Assembly: GCA_035510555.1 (NCBI GenBank)
Contig: DATKGX010000022.1
Coordinates: 1 to 23,116, forward strand
Origin: DATKGX01 sp035510555
Lineage (GTDB): Bacteria; Patescibacteriota; Microgenomatia; Levybacterales; UBA12049
Reading direction: 5' to 3'
DNA length: 23,116 nucleotides
Below the pieces are notes generated by a model that saw only the letters and a program-made list of their open reading frames with translations, was not told the origin of the DNA and made no database searches. The position numbers were made by a program, and so were the translations under genes. Position 1 is the first letter of the stretch; the number at the start of each line of letters is the position of its first letter. Of the stretch, positions 6,921 through 12,573 are shown piece after piece.

Positions 6921-7826
6921 ATGAACAAGAACATAGATATTTATAAAAGGATAAAAGGAATTAACGATATTAACGATGTTGTTAAATATTTTTTATCAAC
7001 ACTTCTAATAACAAATAGAGGGTGGGGTTTTTATGTGGATTGGGATAAAGTATTAGATTTTGTAGGAAAATATAAAATAGAGTTAGGAATATTAGAAGCT
7101 GTTTTGCAATCAGACGTTAAGGAATTTTTCGAAACAATTAAAAAATATCCTGAAGTTATTAGAGTTTTCCCTCGATTGTTAGCAATAAGAGATGATAAAT
7201 TTTCTATTATTGAAGACCCTGATACGAGAAGATATTTAAATTTTGATTTTACAAAGCTTCCAGAAACAGATATTGAAATTTATGAATATATTGATTTTTG
7301 GAGAAAATCAGGGTTAGCAAATGTTTTAAAAGAAGTAAAAAATTTAAGAGATTATTATATGGGTGTTGAAGTAGGTTCGGACACAAATGCTAGAAAAAAT
7401 AGAGGTGGTGTTGAATGGGAAAAGTTTGTAGAACCTCTAATTATGCAAATAGCTTATAAAAATGGTTATCAAGTAAAAATAAGACAAAAATTTGAGAAAG
7501 TATTAAGAGACTTATCTTTTAAGGAACCACCTATGGAATTACGTAGGAATATGGATTTTATTGTTTATAAAGGAGGTAAATTTGTTGATATAGAAGCAAA
7601 TTTTTTTTCAGGAGGTGGCACTAAATTAGAAGTTCCTGGCGCTTATGTTAACAGAACTTTTAGCCAGGGATTTACATTATCATTGTTTTTATTTACTGAT
7701 GGCTTTGGGTGGATGTCATCTAAATCATTAATGCAAGATTATTTTAATAAATTTCCATGTATAGTTAATTATAAAATGGCCAAAGAAGGAGTTTTAGAAG
7801 CAGGATTAAAGCAAGTTCTTGGTTAA
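6921..7826 (+). CDS. DpnII/MboI-family type II restriction endonuclease
   Basis: 301 residues, the usual size for the DpnII family. Residues 152-163 read GSDTNARKNRGG, a hallmark of the family. The catalytic core appears to be D212 (N-M-D-F-I-V) and D223-x-E225-x-N227 followed by F-F-S-G-G-G-T-K, the E-x-N form of the PD-(D/E)xK site typical of DpnII relatives. It should cleave unmethylated GATC. The start ATG follows the methyltransferase stop by 2 bases, so the two are co-transcribed with the methyltransferase first, the order that protects the host. No truncation is visible. Confidence 0.88.
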   Translation: MNKNIDIYKRIKGINDINDVVKYFLSTLLITNRGWGFYVDWDKVLDFVGKYKIELGILEAVLQSDVKEFFETIKKYPEVIRVFPRLLAIRDDKFSIIEDPDTRRYLNFDFTKLPETDIEIYEYIDFWRKSGLANVLKEVKNLRDYYMGVEVGSDTNARKNRGGVEWEKFVEPLIMQIAYKNGYQVKIRQKFEKVLRDLSFKEPPMELRRNMDFIVYKGGKFVDIEANFFSGGGTKLEVPGAYVNRTFSQGFTLSLFLFTDGFGWMSSKSLMQDYFNKFPCIVNYKMAKEGVLEAGLKQVLG

Positions 7827-7842
7827 GTTTATTTTTAGAAAT

Positions 7843-7870
7843 AATTTGACTTCTTAGCCACAAAAGAGTA
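7843..7870 (+). repeat. 28-bp perfect direct repeat, left copy (-35-containing)
   Basis: Identical over 28 bases to 9535-9562; begins AATTTGACTTC and ends AAAGAGTA. The two copies flank the 7948-9527 operon. The base run after this copy (TAATCA) is a weak -10 box. Confidence 0.85.
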
Positions 7871-7884
7871 ATCACCCTATAGCC

Positions 7885-7913
7885 TTGACACTTATTTAAA
7901 AAAAGAGGATAAT
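7885..7913 (+). promoter_or_regulatory. Promoter of the four-gene operon (TTGACA-17-GATAAT)
   Basis: Consensus -35 TTGACA (7885-7890), 17-base spacer and GATAAT (7908-7913). Transcription should begin near 7920. Confidence 0.65.
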
Positions 7914-7947
7914 TATTTTACGTTAAAAGGGCGAGGAAGACGCCTGG

Positions 7948-8134
7948 ATGACAACCTCAAATTGCCACTGCAGGATTCTTCGCTACATTTTCGGAGGCAA
8001 AAATTATTAACATAGATTGGTCCCATCTTGATATCCTTGATTTTATAGCAGCTACGCTTGTTGCTCTCTTACTATGGATATTAGAAAAACAAAGAAAACC
8101 TTCCTTAACTCTTGAAGTAGCTGATTCCTCTGAT
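7948..8134 (+). other. Upstream coding extension of the 8135 gene, start unclear or frameshifted
   Basis: In the frame of the 8135 gene the reading is open from 7952 and encodes a plausible membrane helix (LDFIAATLVALLLWIL) followed by a basic stop-transfer stretch, but it has no ATG, GTG or TTG. An ATG with a GAGGAAG ribosome-binding-like motif sits at 7948 in the neighbouring frame and would run into TAA after 20 codons. Either a single-base error or indel lies near 7950-7980, a rare start such as ATT 7961 is used, or the 5' end is decayed. Confidence 0.5.
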
Positions 8135-8638
8135 TTGAATCTTCCTCAAGGGAGATTCAAGGCAGTTAATATAAAGGTTATTAATCGAAGGCGAACGAGC
8201 TTTAGATCTTTTTTCAATCAAACAGCTACTCAAGTTAGGGGTATTTTAATTTTCAAAGATTTTGATTCAAAAAAAGAACTATTTAAAATAGTTGCTAGAT
8301 GGAATACTACCCGTGAACCCTTAACGCCGGATTACAAACAAGTAGATGTGGGTCTTGCTTTGACTAATCCTCGAGAAGTTATTTCCCCAGGAGAAGAGGC
8401 TACTATACCGGTAGCAATAAAAAAAGAGAAAAATACAAGTTGCTATCCCTTTAATAACGAAAGCTATCTTCATCAAGATTATTCAAAACCTGAGTGGGAG
8501 CTAGCAGATGACAAAGTTATTGTTTCCGTACAAGTTAAATCCGCAGAATTAGAGTTAAGTCCTGTAGATTTTTTAATAATTAACAAAAAGAGTTTATCTC
8601 AGTTTAGCATCTCCGTAGTAAAAGGGGGTGAAAAATAA
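8135..8638 (+). CDS. Membrane-anchored beta-rich protein of unknown function (start uncertain)
   Basis: The shortest open form has 167 residues from TTG 8135, but the frame is open to 7952 and the upstream part encodes a transmembrane helix, so the natural protein is probably about 50-60 residues longer. The visible part alternates short hydrophobic strands with polar loops (N-I-K-V-I-N-R-R-R, then F-N-Q-T-A-T-Q-V-R-G-I-L-I-F) and looks like a beta-sandwich on a membrane stalk. The family is not recognised. It is first in a tightly packed operon; its TAA abuts the next ATG, and an AGGGGGTG ribosome binding site for that gene lies inside its last codons. Confidence 0.55.
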   Translation: MNLPQGRFKAVNIKVINRRRTSFRSFFNQTATQVRGILIFKDFDSKKELFKIVARWNTTREPLTPDYKQVDVGLALTNPREVISPGEEATIPVAIKKEKNTSCYPFNNESYLHQDYSKPEWELADDKVIVSVQVKSAELELSPVDFLIINKKSLSQFSISVVKGGEK

Positions 8639-8806
8639 ATGGCAAAGAGAAAAAATTTAGTAAAACCTAAATCTAAAACACTAAAAAAAGCAGAAAGAGA
8701 TTTGCATAACAAAAAAGCATCTAAAACAGTAAAAGGACCAGCCGGATACACAGTTAGAAATGCAAAAGGGGTAAAAGTTAGGCATAAGAGAGGTAGTGCA
8801 AGGTAA
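8639..8806 (+). CDS. 55-residue very basic small protein
   Basis: ATG at 8639 directly follows the upstream TAA (8636-8638); AGGGGGTG at about 8621-8630 is a good ribosome binding site. The 55-residue product is rich in Lys and Arg (MAKRKNLVKPK start, VKVRHKRGSAR end) with one G-P-A-G-Y turn and no hydrophobic helix. It could bind nucleic acid or be a ribosome- or membrane-associated peptide; no family is recognised. The strict packing between two membrane-protein genes supports its reality. Confidence 0.7.
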   Translation: MAKRKNLVKPKSKTLKKAERDLHNKKASKTVKGPAGYTVRNAKGVKVRHKRGSAR

Positions 8807-8823
8807 TAAGGAGATGAAGCGAA

Positions 8824-8961
8824 ATGGTTAATAAAAAGGTTAGTATTCCAACTAACGTTGGGCAACAAGCATCGGAACAATTTAAAAAAATTCTTCCAAT
8901 TACTAGAAAAGAAGTAATAGAGGTAGTTGAAAAAAAGAGAGGTAGCGCTAATCGTAAGTGA
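8824..8961 (+). CDS. 45-residue small protein
   Basis: ATG at 8824, preceded by AAGGAG at 8808-8813 (spacing about 10 bases). The product starts MVNKKVSIPTNVGQQASEQF and ends with a charged helix and KKRGSANRK. The end R-G-S-A-N-R-K resembles the R-G-S-A-R end of the preceding protein, so the two may share a C-terminal motif. Its TGA overlaps the GTG of the next gene (GTGA at 8958-8961). The family is not recognised. Confidence 0.65.
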   Translation: MVNKKVSIPTNVGQQASEQFKKILPITRKEVIEVVEKKRGSANRK

Positions 8962-9527
8962 TTTTAAATTTTTTACAATTTATTTTTAATTTTCAGGTTG
9001 CAGGTGATTTTTGGGCAATGATTACGGCAATTGCCACTGTACTTTTATTTATTTTTGGTTATATTCAATTACTTTCATTATCCAGAACCTCTAAATCCGA
9101 TTTTATTCATCGATTTAAAAATGATTTCTTTACGGAAGAAACAAGAAAATTATTTGACCTTATAGACAGAAATATGATTAAATTCTTTGATAAACAAGCA
9201 AATTCATATTTTCAGAAAAATGATGGGAAAGGAAAGAAATATTACACCTCTGAGATTGATGATTTAATTTTGGGTCATTTTGAAGATTTGGGAGTATTTG
9301 AAAAAAAAGGAGTGGTGGATATAGAAATGGTCTACGAACTATTTGATTATTATATTGAAACCTGCAAGGAGAATTCAGAAGTAGAAAAATATCTCGTAAA
9401 TGCAGAGGGCGACGTTTATGAGAATTTGAACTATATCTATAAAAAATGTAAATCTTTTGGTGCGTTTAAAGAATTAGGAAGAAATATGTTATTGTGGAGA
9501 ATGGAATGGAGATTTTGTAGATGCTAA
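8958..9527 (+). CDS. Membrane-anchored helical protein (DUF4760-like)
   Basis: 189 residues from GTG 8958, overlapping the upstream stop by 4 bases. A hydrophobic helix spans about 15-40, followed by a cytoplasmic, mostly helical domain with many charged and aromatic residues (F-I-H-R-F-K-N-D-F-F, then V-Y-E-L-F-D-Y-Y-I-E-T-C). The single-anchor plus helical-domain layout recalls DUF4760-type proteins, tentatively. It is the last gene of the operon and ends just before the right copy of the 28-bp repeat. Confidence 0.65.
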   Translation: MILNFLQFIFNFQVAGDFWAMITAIATVLLFIFGYIQLLSLSRTSKSDFIHRFKNDFFTEETRKLFDLIDRNMIKFFDKQANSYFQKNDGKGKKYYTSEIDDLILGHFEDLGVFEKKGVVDIEMVYELFDYYIETCKENSEVEKYLVNAEGDVYENLNYIYKKCKSFGAFKELGRNMLLWRMEWRFCRC

Positions 9528-9534
9528 ACATTTA

Positions 9535-9566
9535 AATTTGACTTCTTAGCCACAAAAGAGTACTTT
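9535..9566 (+). promoter_or_regulatory. Promoter P9586 containing the right copy of the 28-bp repeat
   Basis: TTGACT at 9538-9543, 17-base spacer, TACTTT at 9561-9566. Bases 9535-9562 are identical to 7843-7870. The start codon at 9586 is 19 bases after the -10 box. Confidence 0.65.
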
Positions 9567-9585
9567 CTTTTTGTAGTTACAATTA

Positions 9586-10128
9586 ATGACAGACGAAATT
9601 CTTATAAAGCTTCAAGATTTTTTAGAAAAACATTCATCTATTTCCAATGAAGCTGATGCTATTTATTTACTAGTGCAAATAAGAAAGTTACTGGATAGAG
9701 AAAAAGATCTTGGCAATATTAATTTATTTCCTACAATAAGATTTTATGCAGACTGGTCACTTCACACTCAAAAAGATAAAATTACAGATGAAATTAAAAA
9801 CGTAATGCTAAAAATAAATAAAATGATACCGATGGACAAAAATCCTTTTCACATAAAGGGAAGATTTGATTTTATTTTTATGCCTGAGTTAAAAAATGAG
9901 ATGCAGGGATTATTAACAAAATATAATTTACCTGCAGATTTTGTTAGTGAAAAAAATTGGCAAATATTTGTAGACACATTAATACAAATTCTTTCAAACC
10001 AACCTATTAACAATCCAATACCTAGTATTAAAACATTCTGTTATAAACCTTTTCCTAAAGGGTTGATACTGCTAGAAATTCAATTTACAGATCAAAGAGG
10101 TTTATTTACATTAAGAAACGCACATTAG
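9586..10128 (+). CDS. Conserved-type cytoplasmic hypothetical protein
   Basis: 180 residues, soluble, mixed helical. The segment EADAIYLLVQIRKLLDRE (about 22-39) followed by F-Y-A-D-W-S-L-H-T (about 52-60) gives it the look of a conserved family, but I cannot name it. No catalytic motif or signal peptide is seen. It is a single gene with its own promoter, convergent with the 10196-10492 gene. Confidence 0.6.
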   Translation: MTDEILIKLQDFLEKHSSISNEADAIYLLVQIRKLLDREKDLGNINLFPTIRFYADWSLHTQKDKITDEIKNVMLKINKMIPMDKNPFHIKGRFDFIFMPELKNEMQGLLTKYNLPADFVSEKNWQIFVDTLIQILSNQPINNPIPSIKTFCYKPFPKGLILLEIQFTDQRGLFTLRNAH

Positions 10129-10165
10129 TTATATTTCCAAAAACTAAGCTTATTCCATTTCCACT

Positions 10166-10185
10166 TTATGCAAAGGTTTGCATAA
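10166..10185. repeat. 20-bp palindrome between convergent genes
   Basis: TTATGCAAA-GG-TTTGCATAA is a perfect 9-bp inverted repeat. It lies between convergent genes, as a bidirectional terminator would, but lacks a T-tract on either side; a protein site is an alternative. Confidence 0.5.
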
Positions 10186-10195
10186 GAAAAAGAGG

Positions 10196-10492
10196 TTATC
10201 TTACCACCATGTCTACTAAATCCTGTACGGCTTGTTCCCTTTCCCTTTTTTGGATACTCTGAAGAGTTTCTCTCGGTTGCGGAGAACTTTCAGACGAAAA
10301 TATTTTCGGGCCGTCGTAATGAGCCACGGGAGTTGCGTAACGAAGCACGCCTTGCTTATCTCTGAACTCTACAAAATCTATAAACGGAGGAACTCCTTCT
10401 TTTCCAACCCTATCCGGTCTTGGTTCACGTCTCGCTACTTGTAGTTTAAAAGTTTTAAAAATCCCTTCTTTTGTTAATGCTCTCTCAGTCAT
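10196..10492 (-). CDS. Small hypothetical protein
   Basis: 98 residues, soluble, with a basic Arg/Pro-rich segment (QVARREPRPDRVGKEGVPPF, about 18-37), a beta-like stretch, and an acidic/Gln-rich C-terminal helix. The family is not recognised. The start ATG at 10492 is 8 bases after a good TTGACA-17-TATCAT promoter, consistent with a near-leaderless transcript. Confidence 0.6.
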   Translation of the reverse strand: MTERALTKEGIFKTFKLQVARREPRPDRVGKEGVPPFIDFVEFRDKQGVLRYATPVAHYDGPKIFSSESSPQPRETLQSIQKREREQAVQDLVDMVVR

Positions 10493-10500
10493 TATGTGGA

Positions 10501-10529
10501 ATGATATATTTATTGAGTAATTTTGTCAA
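10501..10529 (-). promoter_or_regulatory. Promoter of the 10196-10492 gene (TTGACA-17-TATCAT)
   Basis: On the minus strand TTGACA is at 10529-10524 and TATCAT at 10506-10501, with a 17-base spacer; the gap to the ATG is 8 bases. Confidence 0.7.
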
Positions 10530-10541
10530 CTATAAGTTTCT

Positions 10542-10560
10542 AGGGGTCTTGCCCCTCTTT
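10542..10560 (+). terminator. Hairpin with short T-tract
   Basis: AGGGG (10542-10546) pairs with CCCCT (10552-10556) over a 5-base loop, followed by CTTTT. It could end transcription or be the 5' hairpin of the DUF2958 leader. Confidence 0.4.
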
Positions 10561-10579
10561 TGACAAGGGTCAAGATGAA

Positions 10580-10692
10580 CTCCTTTCAGTCGCCCTTGCA
10601 AAATTCACCCCGCTTGTCGTTTCACTTCTATAGGTAGCAGGCAGGCTGCTACCTAAATATTAATTATTTATGAAAGGAGGTGAAACAAAATG
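10580..10692 (+). promoter_or_regulatory. Structured leader and strong ribosome binding site of the DUF2958 gene
   Basis: A consensus ribosome binding site (AAAGGAGGTG, 10673-10682) precedes the ATG at 10690. TGAAAGGAG (10671-10679) is exactly complementary to CTCCTTTCA at 10580-10588, so the site can be sequestered. GTGAAAC (10680-10686) is complementary to GTTTCAC (10619-10625), which would be a crossing or competing pairing. A 10-bp hairpin (10631-10640 with 10646-10655) sits between. This looks like a regulatory leader; no known riboswitch is recognised, and no clear promoter was found upstream. Confidence 0.5.
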
Positions 10693-10998
10693 CCAGTATT
10701 AACAGATGATTTAAGGAAACAACTTCCTCCGTTACATTCAAAGGAAGAAGAGAAAGATCCACTATTAATCTGCAAATATTTTATGCCGCTTAATAGATGG
10801 GTTTGGTATCCGATTGAATTTGATGGGGAAGATACTTTTTTCGGATATGTAGTTGGCGATAATCCGGAACTTGGATATTTTACTTTGAGTAAATTAGAGA
10901 GGATAACGGAAGCTTATGGACTACAATTGGATGAAGCATTTCAACCAACAAGATTATCCGAAGTAAAGAAGATCCATGAACCCTGGTTATACGAATAG
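10690..10998 (+). CDS. DUF2958 domain protein
   Basis: 102 residues covering a whole DUF2958 domain: L-T-D-D-L-R-K-Q-L-P-P-L near the start, EEEKDPLL at about 19-26, then K-Y-F-M-P-L-N-R-W-V-W-Y, E-F-D-G-E-D-T-F-F-G-Y-V-V-G and E-L-G-Y-F-T-L-S-K-L. The domain is common on plasmids and integrative elements and has no established activity. It is one of few genes here with a textbook ribosome binding site and a clear intrinsic terminator, unlike its leaderless neighbours, which fits acquisition from a different background (inference). Confidence 0.8.
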   Translation: MPVLTDDLRKQLPPLHSKEEEKDPLLICKYFMPLNRWVWYPIEFDGEDTFFGYVVGDNPELGYFTLSKLERITEAYGLQLDEAFQPTRLSEVKKIHEPWLYE

Positions 10999-11006
10999 GT
11001 TGTTTG

Positions 11007-11043
11007 AAATCTCCCGTTTACTCTAAGCGGGAGATTTTATTTT
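11007..11043 (+). terminator. Intrinsic terminator of the DUF2958 gene
   Basis: AAATCTCCCG (11007-11016) pairs over 10 bp with CGGGAGATTT (11028-11037), 11-base loop, followed by TATTTTG. Confidence 0.85.
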
Positions 11044-11158
11044 GTATGTTTCATTTTTGTTAAGGTAGAGGATTTATTGAGATATATTTACTTTTGATTA
11101 TTTGGTTTTAGTTATTAGTGTTTTTTGTCATTAATTTTTATGTCACTTTTTATTTTCT

Positions 11159-11249
11159 CTTATATATTTATATATAAGTATAAAGACGTAAAGATTTTAA
11201 TATTTCAGCTTCAAAATTGTTAAAAAGTAGTATCATTCGGCTGATACTA
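11159..11249 (+). repeat. Two-hairpin element, copy 1
   Basis: Hairpin 1 at 11159-11178 (8-bp stem, loop TTTA); AGCTTC at 11207-11212; hairpin 2 at 11228-11249 (TAGTATCA, TTCGGC loop, TGATACTA). The distance from hairpin 1 to hairpin 2 start is 69 bases. Strand is arbitrary. Confidence 0.75.
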
Positions 11250-11405
11250 ATTTGGTAGGTTTTTTTTGATTTTTTGTAGAGATTTTTTTAAGTATTTGTT
11301 GGTTTTAGAGTTTGAATTTTATGGAAAGGTTATTATTTTTGTTGTATTTTTAATTTGGGAGTTATTTTGAATATTTGCATTTGTTAATTTAACGAATTAC
11401 ATCCT

Positions 11406-11494
11406 CTTATATTTATATAAGATATATAGAAGCTGTGATTTATCGATATTTAGCTTCATAAACATTAAATTTTAGTATCAACGCGTTGATACTA
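11406..11494 (+). repeat. Two-hairpin element, copy 2
   Basis: Hairpin 1 at 11406-11421 (6-bp stem, loop TTTA); GAAGCT (11429-11434) pairs with AGCTTC (11452-11457); hairpin 2 at 11473-11494 is a perfect 22-base palindrome centred on ACGCGT. Start-to-start distance 67. Confidence 0.8.
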
Positions 11495-11639
11495 TTTTCT
11501 AGGTTATTTTTATGAGATTTTGATAATTATTTTAAGTATTTTTGGTTATTTTTAGTTATTAATTTAATAGTTTTTGATGTTGAGTTGCGTCCTGGGGAAG
11601 AGATTTCTTTTTTTATTGTTTTTATGAGAATTACTTCCT

Positions 11640-11729
11640 CTTATATTTATATAAGTATAGAAGGGAAGGACTTTTTTGTTTTTTAGCTTCATTTTCTTCC
11701 ATTTTTTAGATACTACGCGTAGTATCTAA
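11640..11729 (+). repeat. Two-hairpin element, copy 3
   Basis: Hairpin 1 at 11640-11655 is identical to that of copy 2; AGCTTC at 11685-11690; hairpin 2 at 11706-11729 is a perfect 24-base palindrome centred on ACGCGT but with different arms (AGATACT instead of AGTATCA). Start-to-start distance 66. Confidence 0.8.
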
Positions 11730-11827
11730 TTTTAGGCGTTTTTAATAGTAGAAATAAGAAGAAATTTAGCCTCCGTGTCGCAAAATAGAGGTTGTCCGGC
11801 CACGACAGAAAAATCTATACAGGTATA

Positions 11828-11858
11828 ATTTGACTTCGGAAAATTAGAAGCGTATAAA
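11828..11858 (+). promoter_or_regulatory. Promoter of the 11866 gene (TTGACT-17-TATAAA)
   Basis: TTGACT 11830-11835, 17-base spacer, TATAAA 11853-11858, then 7 bases to the ATG at 11866. A leaderless start is predicted. Confidence 0.75.
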
Positions 11859-11865
11859 GGGGTTG

Positions 11866-12159
11866 ATGAAGAAAGCCATTTTTATTCTAGCTGCGGTTCT
11901 GCTTTTTGTTGTTTCAACATCTTCTGTAGAGGCAAGAACATCTTCGTTCAAAATAAAATCCTACACGCCAAAAATAAAAACTTATGCCCCCAAAATAACT
12001 ATTCCAAAAATTACTACGCTAAAGAACTACAAATCAGGCGGGAGTCTTTACTTACAGAAAGGTTATGTAAAGAAAAACGGCACATATGTTCAACCTTATC
12101 TTAAAACAAAAGCCGACAATACCATTTACAATAACCGCAAATATATTTTAGGTTACTAA
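11866..12159 (+). CDS. Small exported protein with a C-terminal G-Y-x-x-x-x-G-T-Y-V motif
   Basis: 97 residues from ATG 11866 (a TTG one codon earlier is not needed). Residues 1-23 form a signal peptide (KKAIFILAAVLLFVVSTSS, then VEA-R). A basic Lys/Thr/Pro low-complexity part (K-I-K-S-Y-T-P-K-I-K-T-Y-A-P-K-I) follows. The C-terminal 40 residues carry G-Y-V-K-K-N-G-T-Y-V-Q-P-Y and a T-K-A-D-N-T-x-x-N-N end, resembling a short domain of bacterial exported proteins in the style GYYRKDGTYV. Function is unknown; a wall or surface role is likely. Confidence 0.65.
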   Translation: MKKAIFILAAVLLFVVSTSSVEARTSSFKIKSYTPKIKTYAPKITIPKITTLKNYKSGGSLYLQKGYVKKNGTYVQPYLKTKADNTIYNNRKYILGY

Positions 12160-12160
12160 A

Positions 12161-12193
12161 ATTTGACTTTGGAGCCCTTACAGGATTTCGGTT
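12161..12193 (+). repeat. TTTGACTT-headed direct repeat, left copy
   Basis: Matches 13221-13253 at 29 of 33 positions. It starts at a TAA-proximal TTGACT but has TTTCGG where a -10 box would be, so it is probably not an active promoter. The copies bracket the AbrB-like/HNH-like operon. Confidence 0.7.
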
Positions 12194-12203
12194 GCTACAA
12201 GGC

Positions 12204-12225
12204 GCGGGGGTTTCGCCCGGCCCGC
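12204..12225. other. GC-rich inverted repeat
   Basis: GCGGG (12204-12208) and CCCGC (12221-12225) with a GC-rich interior stand out against AT-rich surroundings. No T-tract follows on either strand. 12226-12326 shows nothing else recognisable. Confidence 0.3.
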
Positions 12226-12326
12226 AAATCGTAATCATAAATAATAACTATAAATATAAATAAGTTTCTAATCTCTCCGTTCTCATTCATCTCCCATCCC
12301 GTTTTATAATCCTGAGTGAAGTCGAA

Positions 12327-12345
12327 GGAATAACATTGTAATAAC
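12327..12345. promoter_or_regulatory. Operator-like palindrome 1
   Basis: GGAATAACATTGTAATAAC, a variant (2 mismatches) of the 19-base palindrome at 12375-12393. It lies just upstream of the TTGACT at 12355. Confidence 0.55.
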
Positions 12346-12354
12346 GGGAAAAAC

Positions 12355-12383
12355 TTGACTTGCTCTCTTGTTTCGTAATAACA
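12355..12383 (+). promoter_or_regulatory. Candidate promoter of the AbrB-like operon
   Basis: TTGACT at 12355-12360; the -10 position (TAATAA or ATAACA, 15-17 bases on) falls inside operator 2, so a bound repressor would block it. Confidence 0.45.
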
Positions 12384-12393
12384 TTGTTATAAC
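12375..12393. promoter_or_regulatory. Operator-like palindrome 2
   Basis: GTAATAACATTGTTATAAC: arms GTAATAAC and GTTATAAC are inverted repeats with one mismatch. It ends 26 bases before the ATG at 12420. Confidence 0.6.
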
Positions 12394-12419
12394 GAGGTAA
12401 TTAAGATTCAGAAAATATT

Positions 12420-12566
12420 ATGCAAAGAAAAATTATTAGAATTGGAAATTCATACGGGATTATCTTGCCGAAGAATATCCTTAAAATTATGGATTGGGAT
12501 GTTCACTCGTTGGAGGTAATTGTTGACACCGCTAAACAACAATTAATGGTAAAAAAGAAGAAATAA
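12420..12566 (+). CDS. AbrB/MazE-type swapped-hairpin DNA-binding protein
   Basis: 48 residues, a complete minimal SpoVT-AbrB domain: MQRKIIRIGNSYGIILPKNI is the typical R-x-I-x-x-x-G-x-S-x-x-x-x-L-P-K start, followed by L-K-I-M-D-W-D and a second strand V-x-V-D. Such proteins dimerise and bind DNA as transition-state regulators or antitoxins. Two operator-like palindromes upstream suggest autoregulation (inference). It ends 7 bases before the HNH-like nuclease gene, so the two form an operon. No MazF- or PIN-type toxin is adjacent. Confidence 0.8.
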   Translation: MQRKIIRIGNSYGIILPKNILKIMDWDVHSLEVIVDTAKQQLMVKKKK

Positions 12567-12573
12567 TTTCACT

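Larger units (their letters stand above)
11041..11865. other. Gene-free T-rich region holding three structured repeats
   Basis: No convincing gene on either strand over about 800 bases. The plus strand is strongly T-rich and C-poor as far as about 11740. The region is built of roughly 240-base units, each holding one two-hairpin element (listed separately) followed by a T-rich tail with shared wording such as TTTAAGTATTT and GGTTATTTTTAG; a tail of the same kind also precedes the first element. 11740-11826 shows nothing recognisable. Confidence 0.7.

Noticed and set aside
7922..8638. Reading TGA at 7949 as glycine (SR1/Gracilibacteria code) to extend the 8135 gene upstream
   Set aside because: TGA acts as a normal stop at 993, 4099, 8961 and 17226, and the long rpoB and rpoC frames contain no in-frame TGA.
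11397..11702. Two minus-strand short frames (11397-11465 and 11631-11702) with similar ends L-L-Y-x-L-Y-K-Y-K-R
   Set aside because: The shared end is just translation of the conserved hairpin 1; the third copy has no equivalent frame, and symmetrical arm changes argue for structure rather than peptide. A coding role is not excluded.
11159..11729. CRISPR array
   Set aside because: Only three units, spaced about 240 bases, with diverged sequences and no cas genes.
12163..12191. TTGACT at 12163 (and its copy at 13223) as active promoters
   Set aside because: The position 17 bases downstream reads TTTCGG in both; no -10 box is present, and the gene after the second copy is on the other strand.
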